From: Tolypeutes matacus
Lineage: Eukaryota; Chordata; Mammalia; Cingulata; Chlamyphoridae
Direction of reading: 5' to 3'
Length of the DNA: 64,000 nucleotides
Assembly (NCBI GenBank): GCA_026826555.1
Contig: JAKSZT010053881.1
Span: forward strand, 9,041,706-9,105,705
Part shown: one piece after another, positions 1-12,400 of the stretch
Position numbering within the stretch: position 1 is the stretch's first letter
Layout of the letters: each line of letters starts with the position of its first letter
The notes under the pieces: model-generated
Database searches by the model: none
What the model was told of the DNA's origin: nothing
Seen by the model: only the letters and a program-made list of their open reading frames with translations
Position numbers and translations under genes: made by a program

Positions 1-840
1 ATAAGAAATGCACATGAAAAGCTTACTAAAGTCCAAAGTTCTTAAAAAAAAAAAAAAAAGTAAGATATTTAAGATTGTTGGAATGCGCAAGTGGAAAAAA
101 AATCTCAGAGGGTGAAGGAACAATGTGTTTCACAGAAGAAAACAAAATGCTGAGGTTTTGAATTGGGCACGCCTGTCCCAATCCCTCTAGTCCTTGGTTA
201 AACATAGAATGTGTTCTTCATTCAGAAGTCAGGCACATACCCAAGTCCACCTAAGTCAGAGAAGAACTTTTTATTAGGAGTATCTCTGGAGACTTCAAAC
301 AATTTTAGAGGTGTCAGGTTTCTCCCAATTCCCCAATCCTAGCCCAGGTGAAAAGAGAAAGAGCAAGAAGATAATGGGGCTAAGGTAGGACCAAGTTAGA
401 AGGAGAGAGACTAAGTCCCAGGGATGGAAAGATGCAGCTGAAAGAGACGGGAATCCCAACTTGACCAGAAAGGAGGCCGGGTCCAGTCTCTTTACCCCAA
501 ATGCTCGTATCACTATAAGACAATTATATGCAGAGGGCTAAGGTAAACTCCCTCCGCTTTCCTGTGGTCTGTCTCTCTGTCTCTAAAGAGACAAAGAAGC
601 ACCTGGCCCTTCATATCTTTCCCCCTTCTTCTCAACCTCCCCAGTTACTCCAAGTTTTATAGGAAACTTAACTCTTACAAACAGCACTTCTTCCCTCTCC
701 AGTGAGACTTAACTTGCCAGTTCCCCATCTTTCTGACAGAGTTCACCAAGTTTCTGTTTTCCTAATAGTTGACATATTTGCCTGTAGGTGGGTTATCTAC
801 ATGAATCCAGCTATTTACTGTCAGTTTATTTGGTTATTCT

Positions 841-995
841 CTTCCTTCTACTAAATGTAAGTTCCATGAGAGAAAGGATTTTGTATTGTTTGCTGTTATT
901 TCCCCAATGCCCAGAAGAGTGCAAGGCATTTAATTAGAGTTCAAAAATATTCAGCAAATAAGTGAATGAATGAATAAACGAGTGAACAAACCCAC
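841..995 (+). repeat. L2-type LINE 3' end remnant
   Basis: The text 'gttccatgagagaaagg', then 'tgcccagaagagtgcaagg' and a tail of gaatgaatgaat repeats is the usual form of an L2 3' end in plus orientation. Strongly diverged. Confidence 0.6.
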
Positions 996-1149
996 CATAA
1001 TCTAGCACTCACTAAATAGAGGCAAAAAAACCCCCAAAACAACCAAAATATGTGTTAATCAATAAGCTATTATCTGATTAGCAAAAGGAAGATAAAAACA
1101 ATATAACTACATGCTCTTTGAATTTCTAATAACAGAATAGGGGAAAAGA

Positions 1150-1290
1150 GTGGGTCCTGAATAAAGAAAGAAGGGTTCTAGTCCTGATTGTGATAATCAT
1201 ATAACCTTGAGCTAGTTACAGTGCCCCTCTGGGCCTCAGTTTCCCTCTATGGAAAGAGGGGATGCTGAAGTAGACCACTGACTTTGAGTA
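1150..1290 (+). repeat. MIR SINE remnant
   Basis: The order 'ccttgagctagttacag' then 'gggcctcagtttccctc' is the MIR core in plus orientation. It is ancient and short. Confidence 0.6.
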
Positions 1291-1312
1291 CTCCCTTAAA
1301 AAACTGATTTTT

Positions 1313-1526
1313 GGAGTGGATGTGGCTCAAGCAGTTGAGTGCCCACCTATTACATGGGAGGTCCCGAGTTCAGTTCCCAGTGCCTCCTGGAAAAACAAAA
1401 ACAAAAAACAAGCAAAACGAATGGAAAAACCAACTTAAGGAAGCCAATGTGGCTTGGTGGTTGAGTGCCAGCTTCACACATACGAGGTCCCGGCCTCCAG
1501 TACCTCAAAAACAAATAAACAAAACT
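1313..1526 (+). mobile_element. Xenarthran tRNA-derived SINE, dimeric form
   Basis: The left monomer starts ggagtggatgtggctcaagc and runs to a cctcctgg plus A/C-rich tail. A second, different tRNA-like monomer (aagccaatgtggcttggtgg...) follows and ends in another A-rich tail. A 12-bp target duplication aaactgattttt flanks the whole unit at 1301-1312 and 1527-1538, so both monomers inserted together. The same dimer occurs at 46019, 48200 and 56096. Confidence 0.9.
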
Positions 1527-1629
1527 AAACTGATTTTTTAAAAAAGCAATAGCAAAATTGGGGATGTTATACTGTATATATGTTACCATAAATAAACAAA
1601 TAACCAAACAAACAGCAATGACAAGACTT

Positions 1630-4060
1630 TCTGGTAGAGATGGTGGTTTAAATGCATACATTCACTTTTACTCCCTCTACAAATCTCACCAAAATGACAA
1701 AATAGATTTTTAAAAGGCATAAAAAACCCACAAGGACAAAGAGAATAGGAATGGAAACAACAGCAAGAAAATTTTGGAAGCTGATGAGAAAATGGGTAAA
1801 GTGTAACTGGCTTGAAAAAGAGAGTCAAATCCTAAGCCTGGGGGAAGCTCAGAAGGAACCCAATTTATATCACAGAAACCTCAAAAACCTAGGAAATGGT
1901 GGCATAGGGATCTCTGGAAGAGGGTGAACATGGGGCTATAAGCAGAGAGATGGGCTGAATTTTGTGGGTAAGAAGTAGTTAGATTTCTCCTCACTCTATG
2001 GGGCTGGGATCTCTGCTTTTCTACCCCCAGCGGAAGTCAAAGTTTTCTCTCTAAAGAGGGTGAAACTGAGGGCTCCAGGAATGGCCAACACTAAGCAGAG
2101 TTGAGGGCAGGAGAACCAGAGGGGTATTCAGTGAATGTGAACATATTGAATGTTGTGACTCTGGAATGGTGACGGCCAGACCTGCCTACACCCTCTAGGC
2201 AGGAGTCAGGAACACCCTTTTAACAGAAACCGGAGGAACCCAAGAGGAACAATCTAAAGATATGATATCAGGGGGTCCTTAATAAAATGGCCCAGCCAGA
2301 TCACCCAGGGGAAGTTCACAGTCAAAATGCCCCACCCACAAGCTCAGAACTTCCCCATTCTTAAATAAACCTTTATTAATATTCTCAGAGGTCAGATATT
2401 GCATCTATGAGATAAGAATTGGATGTTATTTTTTTTTTTTAAAGAAATTCATAGGGAAAAAAGTTCTTGAAATTTAAAAAGAAATATGAAGGCAGGTATT
2501 TAAAACTCAATAGGAAACTGAAAGATAAAGATGAGGAAGTCTCCAAGAAAATTAAAAAAATAAAAAAATAAAAAAAAAAAAAAGAAAACAAAAAGATGAG
2601 AAACAGGAAAGATAGGAAATTTTGTAAACTGGTCAGAAGATTCAACATTCAAAGAAAATTATTTTCAGATTGAGAAAAGAGAAAAAAAAGCAAGGGTGAT
2701 TAAAAAAAGAGATTAAAAAAAAGCAAAAAAAAAAAAAAAAAATCAAAGAAATAATTCTAGAAAATCTTAGCCCTGAAGGAGATGAGTTTCTAGACTGGAC
2801 GGGCCGGCCCAGTTAATGCCCAGCATGATGTATGAAAATACACCTAAATCAAGCGACATCACTGCAAAATTTCTTCAAGAAAGGAAAAAAAAAAAAAAAA
2901 ACAGAAAAAAAAAAAAAAGTCACAGACAAAGGATCAGGAATCTGAATGGCTTTGAGCTTCCCAACAGCAATCCTTAAATCTAGAAGACACTGAGGGATGC
3001 TTTCAAAATTCTGAAGGAAACTGATTTATAATCTAAAGTTCTAATGCGAATATTCTCACTGTCCTGATTCTGTGATAATCAGGGTGGGCTAAACATTCGC
3101 TATATTAGAAACCATACATGTGTCCCCAGACCTCGTTTTCCTCCCTAGGTCTGGTTTTTAGAATGCTGGTGATAAACTAAGCCTGATTTATTATATGACC
3201 ATCCTGTATGGGAAAAGACTGTAACTCTAGGTATCTCTGGTCAACCTTAAGAGATATAGCAGGGGGCTATATCTGGTTGGCATCCATCTCCCATATGGAG
3301 GGACCTGGGTTCGATCTCCGGGACCTCCTCGTAAAAATTTAAAAAATATATAGAAGGTGCGTGGGCCTGTGCGCGGGCAGACCACTAGTTCCCGCAAGCC
3401 ACACAGCAAGATGATGACATATAGGAGAGTGACACAAGGGAGAGGCAAGATGAGACGCACCAAAGAACCAGCAACTAAGGTTGTGCGGGCAGGATGCCTC
3501 TCTCCTACATCGGAGATTCCAAGGATTGAATCCCAGTGAAGACAGGAGGAGAAGGATGAGGAGAGGGCAGAAAATGGACACAGAGTTGCCCAGCGAATGG
3601 ACACAGAAACAGCAAAAATGGGGGGGGGGGAAGGGGTGTAAAAATGGATAAAAGTAAATAAATAAATCCTTAAAAAAGAAAAATAAATAAATAAATAAAT
3701 AAAAATAAAGTTCTATACACTGCCAAACTACTTACCAGGTGTTATGGTAAAACCAGGATATTTTCAGACCTTCAAGGTATGAAAAAATGTACCTCCTATG
3801 TATCTTTTAAACCAAGGAGGAGGAAGATATGTGTGAAACATGACACAGGAGGAAGGATCCCCAACTTAAAAGAGAAGCAAAAATAATCTCCAGGATGGTG
3901 ATGAAAGAGATCCTAGGATGACCACAGTGCCTGGGCAGAAAGGACTACCACATCGGGCTGGAGAAGGTCAGAAGGCTCCAGGAAAGATTTATTGAAGTGA
4001 ATCTATCATATGATACCTGACGTGTCTGAATGCATTAGGAGGAGATTGAGACAACTGGCG
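1630..4060. repeat. Ancient A-rich interspersed repeat, interrupted
   Basis: From about 1630 to 3043 and again from 3706 to about 4060 the DNA reads like a diverged non-LTR element: an A-rich stretch with simple A runs, then 'gagatgagtttctagactgg', 'aaaggatcaggaatctgaat' and, after the interruption, 'atattttcagaccttcaagg'. The two halves join at a 10-bp duplicated target, which shows that the piece between is a later insertion. I believe it is an old L1/HAL1-type repeat but cannot name the family. Confidence 0.5.
3044..3705 (+). mobile_element. Retroposed unit: SINE with about 200 bp of extra 5' sequence
   Basis: The 10-bp sequence taaagttcta occurs at 3034-3043 and 3706-3715, on either side of a 662-bp insert that ends in an A/AAAT-rich tail. 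From about 3255 the insert is the composite xenarthran SINE (two tRNA-like segments, gttggcatccatctcccat and gcaggatgcctctctcctac). The first 200 bp are not SINE sequence. A 60-codon open frame inside is accidental. Confidence 0.75.
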
Positions 4061-6390
4061 GAGTCAGCAGATGAATTAAATATAAATATGCAGAAAAGTA
4101 AGCTAATGGGGAAAAAAAAACAACTCTAGGGAAAATTAAAAGTCATGCAGCAGAAATAATATTATCATATTATATGGCTAAGTTGTGATTAGCATTTAGA
4201 AAGTCATAATAATATAAACAGTAAACACTGATCTAATCAAAATTACAGTCTAATTCTATTAGGAAGATGGTAAGGGTGGACAAGAAGGGCATGAATGTAT
4301 AATGGAGGCATAAGGCTGAAAGAGTGAAATCCTCATTTCCATAGTAAGAGATCCACAGAAAAGGTCTAAACCTGAAAAGATAGGAAGTAGCAATATATTT
4401 ACCTAGGGATTTATGCCCAAAAGAATCAGCTAACAGGCAAATGTGGTTGCTTTGGAAAGGGAGAAATGGGGAGGGGGCAGTAGGGGACTGATGCTTTTCA
4501 TAACAAGTCATGTAGAACTATTTCAGCCTTTACACTATGAGCAAGTACTACCGTGATAAAGTTAAACAATTTTACTAAAACATAAAAATAAAAGCTTTTG
4601 CCCCTCTCCTCAGAAAAAATGCATAGGACACTTTTGACTTTAGGGACCTGCAAGGACTGGAGGTTAGGGACTCCTGAATAATGAGATTCACTGAGGAGCA
4701 TGAAGATTCTAGGTTACCTTCCAGCACTATTTCTACCCCCAACTGTCCCTCCTGTCTACACCATCTTAGGAGAGAATGTAGTTTTAGGAATGGAGTTGTC
4801 CAAATAGAGCACTAAGGAAGTATCCCTTATTGTGCCTAGAACTGTCATATGATAAAGTGGGAACCAAGCTTTTTTAGACTAACTCACATTCCAGGTATGT
4901 AAGTAGATATCCACAATTCAAATATGTGATTTGGTTTTATGCTCTGTGCTGCAGATGGAATGGAAAGCACAACCAAAGGGAAAGTCATCCAAATAAAGGA
5001 TTGTTTTTGACATAGAGGCAGATGCTCCTGAAACCCCCAAATATACCATATAAGGTCTGAGTTCCACAACTTAAGATGATTGTGAAAGTGAATGGACTGA
5101 GCCAGTGTTTTAACAACCACCTCTCTCCATTGGCCACTGTATTATGAACTTCCCTTTTCATCTAAACTTGCTGCTAGTTAATCCAGGTAAGAGACTGAGG
5201 AGTTTCTGGATAGGAAACTATCATTTGGTCTGGAAGCGAGCCTTCTTCATACTTGTAGAAAAATTAACCTGTTCATGTGGCATATGCCACTGGTGTTTCT
5301 TATGAGCAGTCTGTAAAATGAATCAGAGGCTACAGCTTTTAATGAAAAGTAATTTTGAAGCTATAACATATGTAATGCTAACAGATTTCGAGCCCAAACA
5401 GTGTTTGTAAACCTTTCACCTTCCAAACTGACACAATTTGTTTTCTGGAAAGCAAAATAGGAAGGGTTTTTGGTTTTGTTTTTCTTTAATCTACTTACAA
5501 ACCTATTTTTATATGAACAAAACTTAAGAACACCTCTTAAAGCCTCTGGTTTTGGGGGGGGGGGCAGAACCAAACTTCCAAATTTAATGAGCAGCAATAC
5601 ACACCATAAACTGAGCTGTGCTTTTCATCAGGCTTGTGTGCTTGGCTGTGGACGAGAGCCTGGAATTACCAGGGGGACTTCAGTGGGGTGTGTGCCAGAG
5701 ACAGTGCCATTATGTTGCCTTATTCTGCCTGGGTCTTGCTTCCTGGCCCTTCCTGGCAAGAGACTAGCTTTTAGGGTTTGAGGGTGCAGCTCTATGACTG
5801 AGGCTCAACAGACAGGGTGGTTACAGGGTCTTCTTGCATACTTTCAAGGTCATTCTCAATATACAGCAGAGGCTGCCAACAGCTCTAGAACCTCACAGCC
5901 AAACATCAGGTTGGAAAAAGTTGCAAAGAACTGTTAGTTTGAGGCCTAAACATGTCCATATTCCTGTGATAGAATTATTCACTCTAAAAATGCTACTCTG
6001 CTAAATGCTGTCCTGTCTGGTCCTTTTATAAGCTATGGCTATTCTGAAGCCTTAGCTCTGGAGGAATAGTTCATATTTCCAGTTTCACCTACATTAACTT
6101 TCTTTAATTAAACTTTAACCACAAAATAGGTTTATGGAATGCTAAACCTCACCAACATCTCAACTGCAATTAACATAAACATTCTAAACATAAACACTGC
6201 TTAAAGCAATTTATATTTTTACAAAATTCAATTAATGCCAAATATATGAATGAGAAAATGGTGGAAACAATCTTTCTCCCCCTTTCATTCATTATTTCAT
6301 CCATTCATTAATCCAACAAAACACGAGGTGTCTACTGTGCTGCCGGCACAGAAGATGTGCCACCAACTAATATTCAATAGCCACACTAAC

Positions 6391-6498
6391 CTGTGTGAGA
6401 ATAGATGTACCATAAGGCTCCTGTCAGGAGTGCTCCAATCACAAATGCTGCAAATGCAATGCCCATCACCGTTAGGGTGTCCAGACCATGGAAAATTG
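6391..6498 (-). CDS. TGFBR3: TGFBR3 exon L: transmembrane helix
   Basis: A 108-nt exon, phase 1 on both sides, acceptor ggtttcgctcctttccag and donor gttagt. It encodes [20 protein letters not shown] and [16 protein letters not shown]. The hydrophobic run from about TVMGIAF to GALWYIY is the single membrane span, and YSHT starts the cytoplasmic side. The next exon should encode the remaining short cytoplasmic tail with the PDZ-binding C-terminus; nothing resembling it was seen between 1 and 6390. Confidence 0.97.
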
Positions 6499-9400
6499 CT
6501 GGAAAGGAGCGAAACCAATACACTTTAAGTTAGTCTGCATCATACCAATGCAAATTTATATTTGTCACTGTTATAAAGGCTGAGCATTGCCTAATAAAAT
6601 CTCAGAACATAATGAAGATTCCAACAAAATATACTGTATTTGTAACTTGCAAGCTTCTCTCAAAAGAGAAAAGAAATGATCAGGTTTCCAAGATATCCTC
6701 AGTTTGCAATTTAGTTTGAGCAACAAATTTACTAAAAATCAGATTTAAACCTGTGATTTCACTGCCTCAATCTGAGACCTACTATTTCAAGGGTAAGCGG
6801 CTTAAAAATTCAGAAATTAAGATGCTTTGGAAAATAAGGTGAACTCCCGTGATCAAAATATGGCTCTGCTTATTTACTGAACACCTCCAATAATGAGACA
6901 CTGCACAGAAAACACACACTTAAAATACTTTACAAATATATTTTTGTGACATTTGAAGGTATGAAAGATAACAGGAAGAAAGGGGTAAGAAAAAAACAAA
7001 GAATAAGAATAAACTATTCCTGTGGACTATAATATTTCACTGATATCTTCATCTTAACAATGGTATATTGGGTCATTTAAAACAACCTACCTCTTAACAC
7101 TTTTCCAATCACGATCTTTCTGTGTGGGGAACGGAAAATACTTCTCCATGGGGGGAGTGATGTCAGTTTTATGGTCAGCAAAACATAAATAGAACCAATT
7201 GTTCCTCCATTTGGCAAAGATTTTTATATTTGAAATTAATTCCAGGCCACAGAAATAGAATATTTCCTTTCATTTAGGAAAACTACCTTCTTTGAGTCAT
7301 TTATAAACATTTAAAATCCATTTCCATGGGAGAGAGGTTTTTGGTAGAATATAATTCCTAAGGCCTTTGTTTTTTTGAATATAAATGGAAGGTATTGGCT
7401 TTCCACTATTTCAATTAAATCCTATCTCTACTAACTCTTGCTAGTCAGAAGCAACTTCAGCTGATGTCTATATAAATTAAATCTTTTGGCCTCAACTCGC
7501 TTCCCTGTAAAACAGGGTTTCTTAACAAGGGGCTCGTGAGCTTGATTGAAATTCAAAAAAACCATTATTCCTGTGGGGATGTGTCGGTGCAGGTGTGGTA
7601 TATTTATTAAATAATACAGTATAGTGTGGACTTAGTAAGGGGTCTGTGGTTTTCACCTGACTGGCAAAGAAGTCTATGGAACAAAAAGGTTAAGAACCCC
7701 CACTGTAAAAGGTCTAGCTGCAGACAAACACGACCCTTGAGCAGCCTCAGCATTCTAAAGGAGCTTGGGAAAAGTATATCATGGTGTGAAAAGAGCTGGG
7801 AAGGATCAAAATTCAAGAGTTCTGAGTCCCACTCTTCCAGTTACTAGCCACATGTCCTTTGGTGTGTTCCTTTAACTTCTGAAAAACAAGACTACTACTA
7901 CTTCACCTGCTGAAGGCGGGTGATATAGGAGTTTCCAAAGGGTTGGCGACACCCCCAGGCAAAAAAAATGAAGAACCCTCTGGAGGTTAAGATAAACCAC
8001 ACCACCAACCTAGTTTAATCTAGTCTGTGGGACAGACATTTAAAAACGACTTGGTTTTTTATGCCTACACATGCAAAAATGGGACATGATTTTTAAAGTC
8101 TGTACTGGAAATCTTCTAAAATTCCAAAGATGGAGATGCCTTTATGAAAATCATACCAGCTAAGTATGAGAGATTATATCCCTATGTGTCTCTTTTTCTG
8201 GGTTCACATCTAGTTCCATGATATTGTTAAAGGAATTCATTTAATAGAATGGTTTATAAAGTGCTTTGTATAGAGGAACTCTCTAGACTGGATGTTCGGT
8301 GTATTATGATGGGGTCTGCCAAGGAGACTAATCCTGAATGTCTTGGGGAAGGAAAAAAGCACAGATTTTCCTCACAAAGCAACATCATCCAGAAGAATTC
8401 TGGACACAGAGGCAAGAAACCCAGGTTCTAGTCCTGCCTCAAACACCAACTGTAACCAGGGGCACATGTCAAAATCTTTTTGGGGCCAGATTCTCCTTCC
8501 ATATAAAATGAGGAAACTGGCCTAGATGTTTTCTGATTCATCATTCTACAGTAGTTGGTGTTTCTTTTTCTCTCACCCCCAACCCCTTTACACCCACTCC
8601 TTGGATTAGGGACCGTCTTGAAAATAAGGCAACTAGTTCTCTGAATAGGTAAACACTGTTGATGACACTCAAAGAAAACCACTCCCATAGCTGTAAGTTA
8701 ACGTTTTCAGATCACAGTGGATACAAGAATGCCAATAATTAACTTCTCTCACACACACTAAATAATTTACTATCTTGTCATCAAGGTCACATACTTCAAT
8801 GGATCAACAAATTAAAATTTAAAAATGGCAAATGTAGAGAGGAAAAGAAAAGAAGTGGAGAATAAAGGAAGGACAGAGGAAAGGAAAGAGCATGAGAAAA
8901 AAAAGGAAAGAAGAAAGAATGAGAGCCAAAGTCTTATCAAAACTCGAAATGTGGCAAATATTCACTAACCAATTTGATTTTATAAAAGCCCAGAAACCTT
9001 CATTTCAAAATAACTGCATAAAGACTTACGTGGAGGAATAGGATTCGGTTCCTTAATGCTTGGACCCGTTCCTGAAACAAAAACACCAATCACAACATAT
9101 TCCACAGAGAAACCAAGTTTTAAGCAAACGGTCATCAAAATCTCAACAGAGGTTGACCCTTTTCTATTTGTTAATAAGTATTTTGCAAAAGCTCTGTCAG
9201 TTATCAATGATCCTCTTTAGATCTCAAAACTATAACATGGGTTACTCAGAAATTTTAAACATTGTTCCTTGTTTAAGTTTGATTGTACAGGCTATTCAGT
9301 TTGAAGAAAACTTGAAGGCAAACACCTAAACTTAAGGAAAGTAATTTAAGACTGACAATTCATGTATGTGTGGACATGTACCATTATTTAAAGGTTTCAA

Positions 9401-12400
9401 TAAAGAGTTCCTTTAAATATGCATCTGCAGTGTTTTCAGAATATTATTGCACTTACAAAAGCACTCAATTTAATGTACAGAAATTTTACAAAAGTCTATT
9501 TATTCTACTATCCCTAATGCTATTAGCCTATGGTTCGGTTCCTCTCCATTTCTCACCTACGTCATTATGGAGGTCTCCTAATGGGACTCTGTTCTCCACC
9601 ACTACCCCAGACCCAAATGTTTCCTTCTCCACATTTATCCCCAGAGTGAATTTCCCACAGCCCAGAGCTGATCATGTTATTGTCCTGATTAAAACCATTC
9701 AATGATTTCCCTTCATTCTCTTCATTTCCTTATTTAGGAAAAAGTCCAAACTCTTTAGCATGGCAGACCAAGTTCTCCTTTCTTCTTCTACCAACCTACC
9801 TCTCTCTACTTTCCGTTCTTAGCAGGAACCTTCATCCACCACGGGCTCCTCATTTTTAGTTATTTAAGGCTCCCCAAATTCTCCATTATTACTGTTCCCT
9901 GTCACCATGCTCTGCTAGCCATCCCCTGAAATGCCCTCTTCCACCCCAAGACCTGCTTTGTTGGCATTATTGCTGGGGAGGAGGGGCTTCCCTCACATTG
10001 TACCATTTCCACACAGAAGAGCTGGTTTCACCCGCCTTTGCTCATTCCATCTGAGGGCAGGGTCTAGTTCTTCTGCATCTCCTCAGGGCCCAGCCTGGTA
10101 TACAGCAGGCCTAGTAGAAATGGCGGGTGAAGGATGAATGTGTTGATGTACTTTTGAAAACGAGGTAATACAGGAAACTAAGAATAAGACTATATGAAAA
10201 TGCTGGTAAGTTTCAATATTCCTGTCATGCTTTTGAGTTCATAAAGTGTTCTCAACAGCCATGATCTCATTTGAGGTTTATACCAGCCCTGTGAGGGGAA
10301 GCAGAACAAGAGTTTTTATCCCTGGTTTATAAATGAGCAGCCTGAGCCTCTGATATTCTGTGTATAGCCTAAGGTCACAGCTGGAAAGCATCAGGGTAGG
10401 GGTTGAACCAGAATTCCAGATTCCTAGTCCACAGGCTAAACGACTGGTGAGTGTCATGCTGTCCTTACCTGGGGAAGCATTTTTTAAGTAGCTACTAGCA
10501 AACAGCTATTCAATCCTCAACAGTGAGACGGGCAGAAGGGTAAGCAACCATGGCCCCCCCCACCTATTTTTATATGGCCTGTGAGCTAAGAAAGGATTTT
10601 ATGTGTTTAAATGGTTGAAAAAAATCAAAAGGATGGTATTTCATGACATGCAAATTATAGGAAATTCAAATTCAGTGTTCATAAATAAAGTTTTATTTGA
10701 ATACAGCCATATTCGTTTATTTACATATTGCCTATAACTGCTTTTGTGCAACAATGGCAGAATTGAGTAATTGAGATAGGGACCCGCCTGGCTTGCAAAA
10801 ATATTTACTATCTGGCCCTTCACAGAAAAAAGTTGTGAATCTCTGGCATAGACTCTGCCTCTGCTCCTTAGAGTTTAAAAGTGATTAGTACCTTTCTTTT
10901 CTTTTCCATTTTCATTCAGTAAAGAAGGAACACATACCTTCTATTGGAACCCACAGTGAAGTGGAGGGAGCTAAACTTGTTGACAATTTCACTAAGACAA
11001 GCAACATTTGAGTTGAAGTTTATAAAATAAAGAAGGTAACCGGAGGGAAGCGGCTGTGGCTCAATCAGTGGGGCTCCCGTTTACCATCTGGGAGGCCCCG
11101 GGTTCAGTTCCCAGGGCCTCCTGGTGAAGGCAAGCCTGCCCGCATGGCGTGGTTGGCTGACCCAGCGAGCACAGGCAGCGGGGGGGGGGGGGGGGAAAAA
11201 AAAAAAAAAAAAAAAAAAAAAAATTAAAAAAAAAAAAAAAAAAAAAGAAGGTAACCGGAGTGAAAGGTGGCAGGATTATAAATCTTCAGGATTTACCAGC
11301 TCTGGGGGAATATATGCTACTGGATGGATGAGGGCCACTACCATTGAATGGTGCCCCCTGGAGTTGTGCAACATGGTGGCCCTGGGATGAGGATAAATAG
11401 AAAAGTTATACTTAAATATTACTAAGAAAGTAAAAATGCATATTTTTAAGAAAATCTAATTCCAGATGCAGAGCTCATAACTAACCAGAAAATGCAATGC
11501 AAAAGACTGTCTTCTGGGAGTTTGGTCCCATCAGCTGTATTGGCAGCAATAAAATAACAATGGTGATGCCTTACATTTGTATAGTGGTTTATGGCTGACA
11601 CAAAGCCTTCACTTACTTTTTCTCATTTTAAACTCCCAAGAACCCTATTGAAAGTTGGGATATCTAATCACAAAATTCTCTTACTTTTAAAAGTAGTAGT
11701 TTAGTTCACTGAACTAAGTCCAAAGGCATTTAAAGGTCTCCACAGTGTGCACCATGAGAGAAATGTACACACTTCTGGAAAGAGTTCCATCCAATCAGCT
11801 GCCTGTGGGTTAAGCTTTTGTCACTCAGAATCCCCGAGTGGTTTAAAAATAATGATTCTCCCCTAAGGAAATTTCACACATGAGGATTTAGGTTTTATAG
11901 CAAAGCCTGTGTGATGGATGTTTTAAAATTCTTAATGAACTTATGCTGTGATCTAATCCTCTACTCCACCTCCAATAGGGGCCTTCTCACAGAGCTAAAC
12001 AGAAACAGTTGCTGCTTATTTCCCAGGGGTGAAGTTCCTCCACCATTTCTGTGCACAAGCAATAGCAAGCATGGGCTGCAGAACTGAGGTTAAAGGATTT
12101 ATCTAACTTTTTTGTTCCCAAATCCCCAATAGCCCCTGAGCATAACAAAAATATCATGCTTTCCACCAGAACCCTATAATAGAGTTGCCATGCTGAAAGG
12201 ATGTGGATGTGACATGTTTATTTTTGGTTGAAGGGTAAGAATGTAAAGTAAGGAATTTAGCTATTGCTGTAGAGAGAATTTTAACAATAAAGATTTCTTT
12301 ACAGAAAGAACAAACTATAATCAACATTCTGAATTAAATATTTTCTTTTTTTTTTTTTTTTTTACCGGGAGGTCCGGGGGATCTAACCCGGGTCCCTCCA

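Larger units (their letters stand above)
1..6390 (-). other. TGFBR3 intron after exon L (incomplete)
   Basis: This is the 5' part of the last intron. It holds an L2 remnant near 840-990, a MIR near 1150-1290, a dimeric SINE (1313-1526), a diverged A-rich repeat (about 1630-4060) split by a retroposed unit (3044-3705), and G10 at 5551-5562. In 4100-6390 I recognise nothing beyond non-coding DNA. Confidence 0.85.
6499..9029 (-). other. TGFBR3 intron between exons K and L
   Basis: This 2531-bp intron holds a hAT-type remnant (7513-7702), a possible MIR near 8420-8540 and a polypurine tract (8826-8935). The stretch 6510-7500 shows no recognisable repeat or gene. Confidence 0.85.

Noticed and set aside
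1..6390. Search for the terminal TGFBR3 exon (cytoplasmic tail and 3' UTR)
   Set aside because: No reverse-complement sequence resembling the tail (Ser/Thr-rich, ending STA) was seen. The exon must lie before position 1.
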